A stretch of 50,440 nucleotides of DNA. Source: Bacilli bacterium. Lineage in GTDB: Bacteria; Bacillota_I; Bacilli_A; RF39; UBA660. A program made the position numbers and the translations under genes. Location of the stretch: contig JAFURK010000022.1 in NCBI GenBank assembly GCA_017480975.1, positions 1 through 50,440 on the forward strand, in the 5' to 3' direction. Of this stretch, positions 43,316 to 50,440 are shown piece by piece (the first letter of the stretch is position 1; every line of letters starts with the position of its first letter). The notes under the pieces were generated by a model, which was given only the letters and a program-made list of their open reading frames with translations, had not been told where the DNA came from and searched no databases.

Positions 43316-43353
43316 AGGGACAATAGATTTTTGACATTCTATTAGTCCTTTTT
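43316..43353. terminator. Terminator between the LOG gene and a minus-strand small gene
   Basis: AGGGACAATAGA (43316-43327) pairs with TCTATTAGTCCTT (43338-43350), one bulge, followed by Ts. A and U-rich flanks on both sides could allow use by the convergent small gene too. Confidence 0.65.
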
Positions 43354-43398
43354 ATCTAATTTAGTTTGATTAAGTAGGTAAAATAAAATGAAGCATTT

Positions 43399-43602
43399 TT
43401 AACAAAAGAAGAGCCAAAAACTTAAGGCAACTAATAAAACAAATTGAACTAATAATATCAAAACATTATAAAAACAAGGAATAAACAAACTAATGATTAA
43501 TTGGTATAAAGTGATAATAGGTAATATAATTAAACAAAAAATAGCTATATAGATTTTAAAACCAATGCAATTTCTTAAGAACCTACCAAAATTATTTCTC
43601 AT
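43399..43602 (-). CDS. Small two-segment membrane protein
   Basis: 67 residues with a basic N-terminus (MRNNFGRFLRNC) and two hydrophobic segments that fill the rest. On the minus strand AGGTGAAG lies four bases before the ATG, which supports real translation. It occupies an otherwise empty spacer and is divergent from mreC. No family is recognised. It has the look of a small membrane peptide or type I toxin-like protein, though I found no antisense RNA. Confidence 0.55.
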   Translation of the reverse strand: MRNNFGRFLRNCIGFKIYIAIFCLIILPIITLYQLIISLFIPCFYNVLILLVQFVLLVALSFWLFFC

Positions 43603-43719
43603 AAGACTTCACCTATGATAAATTATGAAAAATAATTAAAAATGTTAAAAAAAATGTAAAAATAGTAATTTCTAAAATAAATAGTAAAGCTTTTTCTTTT
43701 ATTTTTTCTTATTTTATTA

Positions 43720-43725
43720 TATAAT
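43720..43725 (+). promoter_or_regulatory. -10 element of mreC
   Basis: Perfect TATAAT 20 bases before the mreC start. The -35 region is T-rich with no clear hexamer. Confidence 0.45.
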
Positions 43726-43745
43726 AATTTAGAAAGGTGATTCCA

Positions 43746-44597
43746 ATGAATAGAAAAAGAAGAAAACCACAAAAGAAGCATATATATATCATTGTTTTTT
43801 TAATAGTAATTGTAGTAGCAGTTTTGTCTTATATGATTAAATCTGATAAAAAGTTGAATACTTTTGAATCATTAGTAAAAGATACAGTAGTTGGAGTACA
43901 AAAAGTATTTTATTTACCAATTAAAAATTTTAGCACTATGATTGATGATTTCTTTTCTTTAAGAGATGTATTAGAAGAAAATAAAATTTTAAAATCTAAT
44001 GTCGAAAAAATAGAGTCATTGGAAGCTGAAAACATTGAACTAAAGCAAGAAATTAGTAAAATCAAGGAAGAATTAGATATTGAACATGTATTAAGCGAAT
44101 ATGATTATTTAAATGCTACTGTTGTTAATAGAAATTCTTTATATTGGTATAACAATTTGACTATTGATAAAGGAAGTCATAATGGAATTGAAGAAGGGAT
44201 GGTAGTTATTAATTCAACAGGATTAATTGGTAAGATTGTTAATGTATCAACATTTTCTTCTGATGTAAAATTAATAACCACTAATGATACTAATAATAAA
44301 ATATCAGTTACTATCACTAATGGTACTAATAATTTAACGGGATTAATTAATGCTTATAGTTATGATGATGGTTATTTAAAAGTTGAAGGAATTAGTAATA
44401 CTAAAACTGTTAATGTTGGTGATTTAGTTTATACTTCAGGTTTAGGTGGAGTATTTCCAAGTGGTATTTTAATTGGTAAAGTAGAAAGTATTGTTACAGA
44501 TGTTTATGATTTATCAAAAATTATCAATGTTAAACCTTCAGCTAATTTTGATGATATTAATTATGTAACTGTATTGAAAAGGACTGATCAACAGTGA
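43746..44597 (+). CDS. mreC: Rod shape-determining protein MreC
   Basis: 283 residues. Basic cytoplasmic N-terminus, one membrane segment (IYIIVFLIVIVVAVLSYMI), a coiled coil at about 75-110, then the MreC beta domain (NATVVNRNSLYWYNNLTIDKG, GLIGKIVNVS, and GGVFPSGILIGKV near the end). It scaffolds the elongasome for side-wall synthesis. AAAGGTG lies seven bases before ATG 43746; GTG 43737 is less likely. mreD overlaps its stop. mreB is not in the window. Confidence 0.95.
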   Translation: MNRKRRKPQKKHIYIIVFLIVIVVAVLSYMIKSDKKLNTFESLVKDTVVGVQKVFYLPIKNFSTMIDDFFSLRDVLEENKILKSNVEKIESLEAENIELKQEISKIKEELDIEHVLSEYDYLNATVVNRNSLYWYNNLTIDKGSHNGIEEGMVVINSTGLIGKIVNVSTFSSDVKLITTNDTNNKISVTITNGTNNLTGLINAYSYDDGYLKVEGISNTKTVNVGDLVYTSGLGGVFPSGILIGKVESIVTDVYDLSKIINVKPSANFDDINYVTVLKRTDQQ

Positions 44598-45103
44598 TAG
44601 CATTATCGATTATAGTTTTATTAATTTCATTGTTAATTCAAGGGATTATGTCTAATTATTTAGGTTATACTTATTTAGATTTATCAATATTTTCAACTAT
44701 TTATGTTTTAATCGCGTTATTGATTTTAAATCCTTATTTTGAAAATAAGAAGAAATATTTTCTAATTTTAATTATATTTGGATTGATAATGGATATTGTA
44801 TATACAAATACTTTTATTTTAAATGTATGTTTATTCATTATTGTATATTATTTTAGTAAATCTTTTCACTTCTTTTTTCCGTATAATTGGATAACTATAA
44901 GTGTAAGTAATTTACTTAGCATTTTCCTTTATCATATTATTTCATTTTTGTTTTTAAATATTTTGAAATATGATGTTTACACTTTTTCTAATTTGTTAAA
45001 AATATTAAGTCATAGTATTTTGATGACTATTATATATACTAATATAATTTATACGATTGTTGTTTTTGTTAAACAGAAGTTTCAATTGAAGGAAGTTAAG
45101 TGA
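44594..45103 (+). CDS. mreD: Rod shape-determining protein MreD
   Basis: 169 residues with about five or six membrane segments, low in charge, typical of MreD. GTG 44594 overlaps the mreC TGA stop, so it is translationally coupled. The family is weakly conserved; identification rests on length, topology and position after mreC. Confidence 0.88.
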   Translation: MIALSIIVLLISLLIQGIMSNYLGYTYLDLSIFSTIYVLIALLILNPYFENKKKYFLILIIFGLIMDIVYTNTFILNVCLFIIVYYFSKSFHFFFPYNWITISVSNLLSIFLYHIISFLFLNILKYDVYTFSNLLKILSHSILMTIIYTNIIYTIVVFVKQKFQLKEVK

Positions 45104-45155
45104 AAAGTAAAATGATAGTTATATCGCAAGAGTCATATAGAATAGGAGCATAGTA

Positions 45156-45734
45156 ATGAATTTTTTAAAAAGAGAACCTTTAATAATTTTGATTGCTGGT
45201 CGGGCGAGAAGTGGTAAAAGTATTTTAGCTGAATGTTTAAAAGAAGAATATAGAAAACAAAATAAAAAGGTAGTTATGTCACCTTATACTAAATATTTAA
45301 AGCATTATATTGAAGAAATAACTGGGGAAAAAATACAAGAAGAAAATAAACCTAGAGATCTACTTCAACAAATTAGTTCAGAGGTAATAAAGGGTCAGTT
45401 GGGTAAAAAAAATTTCTTTATTGATAGGCAAATAGAGGATATTGAGATTTATTCTTATTTTGCAGATGTTATTTTAGTACCTGATGTTAGGTTCCCTGAA
45501 GAGATTAAAGTTATCAAGGAAAAATTCAATAATGTAGTGTCAATTGGTGTTATTAGAAAGAATTATATAAGTACTTTAAGTTTAAAACAACAAACTGATA
45601 TTACTGAGGTAGCTTTAGATGGGTATCATGATTATGATTTTGAGGTGGAAAATACTGAAAAGACTAATCTTTATGATATAGCTAAGGATATTATTAATAA
45701 AATCAATTTGAAGGAAGGTATACCTAATGAATAA
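45156..45734 (+). CDS. P-loop kinase resembling deoxynucleoside monophosphate kinases
   Basis: 192 residues. Walker A AGRARSGKS at about 13-21. The segment VILVPDVRFPEEI resembles the DVRFxxE motif of phage-type deoxynucleotide monophosphate kinases. It is likely a nucleotide or related metabolite kinase. Its last 8 bases overlap a second P-loop kinase gene and alaS follows. The substrate is inferred only. Confidence 0.75.
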   Translation: MNFLKREPLIILIAGRARSGKSILAECLKEEYRKQNKKVVMSPYTKYLKHYIEEITGEKIQEENKPRDLLQQISSEVIKGQLGKKNFFIDRQIEDIEIYSYFADVILVPDVRFPEEIKVIKEKFNNVVSIGVIRKNYISTLSLKQQTDITEVALDGYHDYDFEVENTEKTNLYDIAKDIINKINLKEGIPNE

Positions 45735-46269
45735 AGTAGTTGCAATTGTTGGAATGTGTGGTAGTGGAAAAAGTGTTGCTACTGATATATTAGAAAAAGA
45801 GGGATGGCATAAAGTTTATTTTGGTGGTGTTACTTACAAAAAAATGCAAGAAGAAGGAATTGAAAGAACACCTGATAGTGAAAGAATTTTTAGAGAGAAT
45901 CTTCGTAAAAAATATGGTCCAGAATGTTATGCTAAATTATTATTACCAGAAATAGAAGAAGAAGCTAAAACAAAGAACGTTGTTTTGGATGGTTTGTATT
46001 CTTGGTATGAGTATAAGTATTTGATGGAAAATTTAAAAGGGGATTTGAAATTAATTTGTGTTGTTACTGATAAAGATATTCGATACGATCGTATTGCTAA
46101 GCGTCCCGAAAGACCTTTTGATAATAATAAAGCTAGAGAAAGAGATTTGTCAGAAATAGAAAATCTATATAAAGGTGGTCCGATTGCTTATGCCGATTAC
46201 TATATCTTTAATAATGGTAGTTTAGAAGAATATGAAAAAAGATTAGAAGAAATATTAAAACAAATTTAA
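45727..46269 (+). CDS. P-loop kinase resembling dephospho-CoA/UPF0200 nucleotide kinases
   Basis: 180 residues. Walker A VGMCGSGKSV at about 8-17, lid-like RIAKRPERPFDNNKARERD, and a terminal YIFNNGSLEEYEKRL that resembles the closing strand and helix of dephospho-CoA kinases. The family is similar to UPF0200-type predicted kinases. Translationally coupled to the preceding kinase and 13 bases before the alaS start. Confidence 0.75.
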   Translation: MNKVVAIVGMCGSGKSVATDILEKEGWHKVYFGGVTYKKMQEEGIERTPDSERIFRENLRKKYGPECYAKLLLPEIEEEAKTKNVVLDGLYSWYEYKYLMENLKGDLKLICVVTDKDIRYDRIAKRPERPFDNNKARERDLSEIENLYKGGPIAYADYYIFNNGSLEEYEKRLEEILKQI

Positions 46270-46282
46270 GGATGTGAATACA

Positions 46283-48976
46283 ATGAGAAAAATGACTAGT
46301 GAAGAAATTATTAGAACTTATATTGACTTTTTTGTTGAAAGAGGACATTTAGAAGTAGAAAGTGCTTCTTTGATTCCTAAAGATGATCCAAGTATACTTT
46401 GGATTAATGCGGGTGTTACACCATTGAAGAAATATTTTGATGGATCAGTTGTTCCTCAAAATAGGAGAATGACAAGTTGTCAAAAGTGTATTCGTACTAA
46501 TGATATTGAAAATGTTGGTCTTACTGCTAGACATCATACTTTTTTTCAAATGTTAGGTAACTTTTCAGTAGGAGATTATTTTAAAAAAGAAGCTTTAACA
46601 TGGGCTTTTGAACTTTTGACTAGTGAAAAATATTTTGGATTTCCAAAAGATAAATTATATATGACTATTTATCCTACTGATCAAGAAGCTTATGATTTGT
46701 GGGTTAGTTTAGGAGTAGATCCAAGTCATATTATTAAATTAGAAGGTAATTATTGGGAAATTGGAGAAGGTCCTAGTGGTCCTGATAGTGAGATTTTTTA
46801 TGATCGTGGTGAAAAGTATGATAAAGAAAAATTAGGAATTAAACTTTTGACTGATGATATTGAAAATGATCGTTATATAGAAATATGGAATAATGTTTTC
46901 AGTCAATATAACGCTAAAGAGGGAGTAGCTAGAGAAGAGTATGAAGAATTACCAAGTAAGAATATTGATACTGGTATGGGAGTAGAAAGAATGGCTTGTA
47001 TTCTTCAAGATGCTCCAACAAATTATGAAACTGATTTATTTTTACCAATAATAGAAGAAATAGAAAATGTTTGTGGAATAAAATATCAAGGCCAAAAAGA
47101 ATTTAAAGTAATTGCTGATCATATTAGAAGTTTAACTTTTGCTTTAGCAGATGGGGCTACTTTTGAAAATTTTGGCCGTGGTTATGTACTTAGAAGAATT
47201 CTTAGAAGATCGGTTATGATGAGTAGAAAATTAAATATTAATAAGAGTTTTATGGCTGATTTAGTTGATGTTGTAATGAATAAATATGCTAATATTTATC
47301 CTAATTTATTAGGAAGTAAAGAAATTGTTAAAGAGTTAATTCTTAAAGAAGAAGAATTATTTCATAAGACATTAATATCTGGCGAGAAAAGATTAGAAGA
47401 AATATTTAATAATAATGAAACTAAGGAAATTAGTGGTAGTGATGCATTCAAATTATATGATACTTATGGTTTTCCAGTTGAACTTACGATTGAATATGCT
47501 AGTGATAGAGGATTTACTGTAAATAAAGAAGATTTCTATAAATATATGGAAATGCAAAAGGTTATGGCTAGAAATAATCGTAAAGTTGTAAGTAGTATGA
47601 ATCTTCAAAATGAATTATTAATGAATTATAAAGAAGAGAGTACTTTTGTTGGTTATGAAAAACTAGGTAATAAAACTGAAGTTATGAATATTATGGTTGA
47701 TAATAGTTTTGTTGATAGTTTAACTGATGAAGGATATATATTCTTAAAAGAAAATCCTTTCTATGCTGAATCAGGTGGTCAAATATATGATACTGGCTTT
47801 TTAAAGAATGATGAATGTAAAGTAGAAGTACTTGATTGCTTAAAAGCTCCAAATAAACAACATTTATTGCATGTAAAAGTATTAAGTGGTGAGTTAAAGA
47901 AAGGTAGTATTGTTTTAACTCACGTTATGCAAGATAGAAGAGAAGAAATAATGAAACACCATAGTGCGACGCACTTATTACAAAAAACACTTCAAGAATT
48001 TTTAGGTGATAATGTTCATCAAGCTGGTAGTAGAGTAGATGATAAAAGTTTTCGTTTTGATTTCACTTATCATGGTCGTTTAAGTGATAATTTGATTATG
48101 GAGTTAGAAGAAAAAGTTAATGAAAGAGTTCAAGCTGATTACCAAACTATTATTGAATATCTTTCATTAGAAGAAGCTAAAAAGAAAGGTGCGATGGCTT
48201 TATTTGATGATAAATATGGTGATGTAGTTCGTGTTGTTACAATGGGAGATTCAATTGAATTATGTGCTGGTACTCACGTTCCCAACACTAAAATGATTGA
48301 TAAAATTGCTATTGTATCATTAGAAAATAAAGGGGCTGATACTTTTAGAATTGAGGGTACAACAACTAAACATATTAATGAATTATTACATCAAGCAGTT
48401 GCTCCTTATCAAGAAGAAATTATGAAAATTTTAGCTAAGTCTAAGTCTATTCTAGTAGAAGCTAAAAGTCAAGATATTAATTTAAGTTTTAATTTTGATT
48501 TTGAAGATAAAGAATTAACTAGTTATCAAGATGTAGTCGATTATAAAAATAAATTATTAGCTCTAAAAGAAGAAATGAAACAATTAGAAAAAACTTATCG
48601 TAATTTAAAAACACAGAAATCAACTAGTGATTTAACAGCATTTACAACTAATATGGAAGTAATAAATGGTATTAAAGTTTGTGCAGCTATATTAGAAAAT
48701 TATGATGTTGATATGATTAAAAATTTAGCTGATGCTATTAATAATAAATATGATAATTGTTTTGTCTTGTTAGCTAATGTAAAAAATAATCATGTTAATA
48801 TTATTGCTAAAACAAATTCAGATAAAGTAAATTGTGGGGCGATTGTAAAAGATTTATCAATTAAATGTAAAGGTAATGGTGGCGGTAGTAAAACTTTTGC
48901 TCAAGGTGGTGGAAGTGACGCGAGCGACATAGCGAGCCATTTAAAAGCTATTAAAGAAAATTTAGAAACATTGTAA
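46283..48976 (+). CDS. alaS: Alanyl-tRNA synthetase
   Basis: 897 residues. The class II core starts IRTYIDFFVERGHLEVESAS with motif 2 RHHTFFQMLGNFSVGDYF; GRGYVLRRILRRSV follows; the editing domain has HHSATHLLQ and CAGTHVPNT zinc ligands; the C-Ala domain ends the protein with a GGGSKTFAQGGG stretch. It charges tRNA-Ala and hydrolyses mischarged Ser/Gly. ATG 46283 is chosen over GTG 46274 (AAGGATG nine bases upstream). No T-box leader is seen, fitting its position inside an operon. Confidence 0.97.
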   Translation: MRKMTSEEIIRTYIDFFVERGHLEVESASLIPKDDPSILWINAGVTPLKKYFDGSVVPQNRRMTSCQKCIRTNDIENVGLTARHHTFFQMLGNFSVGDYFKKEALTWAFELLTSEKYFGFPKDKLYMTIYPTDQEAYDLWVSLGVDPSHIIKLEGNYWEIGEGPSGPDSEIFYDRGEKYDKEKLGIKLLTDDIENDRYIEIWNNVFSQYNAKEGVAREEYEELPSKNIDTGMGVERMACILQDAPTNYETDLFLPIIEEIENVCGIKYQGQKEFKVIADHIRSLTFALADGATFENFGRGYVLRRILRRSVMMSRKLNINKSFMADLVDVVMNKYANIYPNLLGSKEIVKELILKEEELFHKTLISGEKRLEEIFNNNETKEISGSDAFKLYDTYGFPVELTIEYASDRGFTVNKEDFYKYMEMQKVMARNNRKVVSSMNLQNELLMNYKEESTFVGYEKLGNKTEVMNIMVDNSFVDSLTDEGYIFLKENPFYAESGGQIYDTGFLKNDECKVEVLDCLKAPNKQHLLHVKVLSGELKKGSIVLTHVMQDRREEIMKHHSATHLLQKTLQEFLGDNVHQAGSRVDDKSFRFDFTYHGRLSDNLIMELEEKVNERVQADYQTIIEYLSLEEAKKKGAMALFDDKYGDVVRVVTMGDSIELCAGTHVPNTKMIDKIAIVSLENKGADTFRIEGTTTKHINELLHQAVAPYQEEIMKILAKSKSILVEAKSQDINLSFNFDFEDKELTSYQDVVDYKNKLLALKEEMKQLEKTYRNLKTQKSTSDLTAFTTNMEVINGIKVCAAILENYDVDMIKNLADAINNKYDNCFVLLANVKNNHVNIIAKTNSDKVNCGAIVKDLSIKCKGNGGGSKTFAQGGGSDASDIASHLKAIKENLETL

Positions 48977-49059
48977 ATATGTTGTAAACAAATAAAAAAA
49001 AGATATACAGAAATTTAATATTATGTTATATTATATTCATAGCATTAAGTAGGTGGCAT

Positions 49060-49527
49060 ATGAGAAAGGTATATATTTTATTATTATTTAGTTTAATTTT
49101 AATAACGGGTTGTGAAAATGATGAAGAAACAATCAAAAATGAATATATTGCGATGAAAAATCAAACTTTTAATGACAAAAATTATACTGATACAGAATTA
49201 CCAGTAGATATTGTTACAACGATTGAACGTATTGATGAAGAAGCAATTAATTATAAAGTGACAATTAGTAATCCTAAAGAAAATATGAATGACGTTAAAG
49301 TACTTGTAGTTCATAATTGTTATAATGAAGATGTTTTTCCTTCAATTGGAGTGTTTGATGAACCACAAAAGTTGTTAGCTAATGGTGATGATGAGGAAGT
49401 ATTAGTGTTGAAGGATACAATTAAAACGACTAAAAATATTAGTAAGTTAGATTTAGAATTAAAAATATTAATAGAGTATACCGATGATAATGGTGAAAAA
49501 AAAGATATTTATTATAAAACGACATAA
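49060..49527 (+). CDS. Small lipoprotein of unknown function
   Basis: 155 residues. The signal peptide ends in the lipobox LITGC (Cys18), so the mature protein is lipid-anchored outside. The rest is beta-rich with a possible Ig-like pattern (INYKVTISNPKENMNDVKVL). No family is recognised. GTAGGTGG lies upstream of ATG 49060. It is probably transcribed with the Cse60-like gene 39 bases downstream. Confidence 0.8.
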   Translation: MRKVYILLLFSLILITGCENDEETIKNEYIAMKNQTFNDKNYTDTELPVDIVTTIERIDEEAINYKVTISNPKENMNDVKVLVVHNCYNEDVFPSIGVFDEPQKLLANGDDEEVLVLKDTIKTTKNISKLDLELKILIEYTDDNGEKKDIYYKTT

Positions 49528-49566
49528 TAATTATCTTTTTTTATTTACAATTGTAATGGTGATAAA

Positions 49567-49749
49567 ATGAAAGTGAAGATATTTGATGAGTCACATGAAA
49601 GTGATTTAGAAGAAGATATAAATAATTTTATTCAAGAAAAGAATCCCGATATAATAGATATTAAGTATAGTATTTCTAATAGCATTTATTCTGAGGAACA
49701 GTTATATTGTTTTTCGGCTTTAATTATGTATCAAGATAAAAAAGAGTAA
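49567..49749 (+). CDS. Cse60-like small protein
   Basis: 60 residues. MKVKIFDESHESDLEEDINN, DIKYSIS and EEQLYCFSALIMY resemble Cse60 of B. subtilis (60 residues, sporulation-expressed under sigma-E). Homologs also occur in non-spore-formers, so sporulation is not implied. GGTGAT precedes the ATG closely. Confidence 0.7.
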   Translation: MKVKIFDESHESDLEEDINNFIQEKNPDIIDIKYSISNSIYSEEQLYCFSALIMYQDKKE

Positions 49750-49825
49750 GATCACAAATTTAGAATACTTAAAAAATATGCAGCTTTGAGTTAAATAAAT
49801 AATAGTATATAAATTGATAAAAATT

Positions 49826-49855
49826 AAAAACGCCTAGAAAATCTAGACGTTTTTT
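49826..49855 (-). terminator. Terminator of the DUF378 gene
   Basis: AAAAACGCCTAGA (49826-49838) with TCTAGACGTTTTT (49842-49854), three-base loop. The one non-Watson-Crick pair is G-U on the minus-strand RNA but A-C on the plus, so it favours the minus-strand gene, whose stop codon it touches. Confidence 0.8.
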
Positions 49856-50051
49856 AACGATCTAAGTCTTTAGTAAAAACTCCAAGACTAACAATACCAG
49901 CGATAGCTACAATTACATAAACTACTCTTGTTAAAACGGTTCCATCACCAAATAAGAATTCTACCAAATTATAATTGAAAATACCTATTAATCCCCAATT
50001 AATACAACCTATTATAGCTATTGCTAAAGCTGTTTTATATAATGTATTCAT
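49854..50051 (-). CDS. DUF378 domain small membrane protein
   Basis: 65 residues with two membrane segments. LAIAIIGCINWGLIGIFNYN followed by LVEFLFGDGTVLTRVVYVIV is the DUF378 pattern. The function is unknown. A strong AAAGGAGGAATTTT precedes the ATG on the minus strand, and a minus-strand-favouring terminator overlaps its stop. Confidence 0.9.
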   Translation of the reverse strand: MNTLYKTALAIAIIGCINWGLIGIFNYNLVEFLFGDGTVLTRVVYVIVAIAGIVSLGVFTKDLDR

Positions 50052-50157
50052 AAAATTCCTCCTTTATCTAATAATATTATTTGACAAATTACCAAATTTT
50101 ATTCATAAAAATTAAACAAAAATATATAATTTTAATGAAAGAAATGATGAGGTGAAT

Positions 50158-50440
50158 ATGAAAAAGTTTTTAAAAATATTTTTTTTAATTAGTATTTTTT
50201 CTCTAGTTGGTTGTGGAGTAAAGAGTGCTGATAACGTTTTAGAAAAACTAGAAAAAAAGTTAGAAAATGCTGATAGTTATTATGTAGAAGGTGTAATGGA
50301 AATTATGAATAATGAAGATACTTATACTTATGATGTTAAGGTATCTTATCAAAAGGAAGATTATTATCGAATTGAATTAGTAAACACTTTAAATAATCAT
50401 GAGCAAGTAATTTTAAGAAATGATGATGGTGTTTATGTTG
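50158..50440 (+). CDS. Lipoprotein of LolA/GerS-like type (cut by window end)
   Basis: The first 94 codons are visible. The signal peptide ends in the lipobox SLVGC (Cys19). ADNVLEKLEKKLENADSYYV then VEGVMEIM resembles the opening of LolA-like lipoproteins of Firmicutes such as GerS/YdcC relatives. GATGAGGTG precedes ATG 50158. The family call is tentative without the C-terminal part. Confidence 0.65.
   Translation, partial: MKKFLKIFFLISIFSLVGCGVKSADNVLEKLEKKLENADSYYVEGVMEIMNNEDTYTYDVKVSYQKEDYYRIELVNTLNNHEQVILRNDDGVYV

Noticed and set aside
1-50440. tRNA, rRNA or CRISPR loci
   Set aside because: No cloverleaf with CCA-type ends, rRNA-like high-GC block or regularly spaced direct repeats was seen.

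Overview
The window is a very AT-rich stretch of a low-GC Gram-positive (Firmicutes/Bacilli-type) chromosome using the standard bacterial code: TGG is the tryptophan codon and TAA, TAG and TGA all end recognisable genes. A walled, monoderm cell is suggested by mreC/mreD, a class B sortase, a VanZ-like protein, undecaprenol/diacylglycerol kinase, short lipoproteins and a Cse60-like small protein. The gene set and base composition would fit an uncultured gut Bacilli lineage (RF39/Erysipelotrichia-like), but that placement is inference. Most genes lie on the + strand; I saw no tRNA, rRNA or CRISPR array.

Layout. 1-3.5 kb: the end of an unknown gene, lemA, then a decayed paralog (two in-frame nonsense codons) followed by an intact DUF2207-type membrane protein. 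3.6-8.4 kb: a HAD phosphatase followed by sbcD-sbcC. 8.4-11 kb: folD (minus strand), an unusual structured intergenic region, a small unknown gene and metK. 11-20 kb, accessory in character: a DUF697-type GTPase, a Rieske/FAD oxidoreductase, a 406-residue protein of unknown family, a DUF2974 hydrolase, an ABC-F ATPase, and a 549-residue protein made of three exact 100-residue J-domain-like repeats plus an unknown C-terminal domain. 20-25.5 kb: a zinc dehydrogenase, an Hsp20 gene under a CIRCE-like operator, a TnpB-only IS605-type element with a nonsense codon and a recognisable omega-RNA/right end, and feoA-feoB. 25.5-30 kb: rpsB (S2 with a C-terminal Rho-N-like extension) and tsf, a class B sortase (minus), a rhomboid protease and a zinc-ribbon membrane protein. 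30-36.4 kb: a Panacea-domain (DUF4065) regulator/antitoxin-like protein heading an operon with addB and addA, with a palindromic operator beside its promoter. 36.5-42.6 kb: an ABC exporter pair, vanZ, then the conserved ybeY-dgkA-cdd-era-yqzL-recO block. 42.6-50.4 kb: a LOG-family gene with an odd start, a small minus-strand membrane protein, mreC-mreD, two P-loop kinases leading into alaS, a lipoprotein, a Cse60-like protein, a DUF378 protein (minus) and the start of a LolA/GerS-like lipoprotein.

Much of the window is housekeeping: translation (rpsB, tsf, alaS, ybeY, era), recombination and repair (sbcCD, addAB, recO), one-carbon metabolism (folD, metK) and cell shape (mreCD). The best novelty candidates are the triple J-like repeat protein, the Panacea-addBA operon, the S2 extension, the structured folD/metK intergenic region with a head-to-head DnaA-box-like palindrome, and an oriented 9-mer (AAGTATTTT) recurring in the spacers of the first 30 kb.
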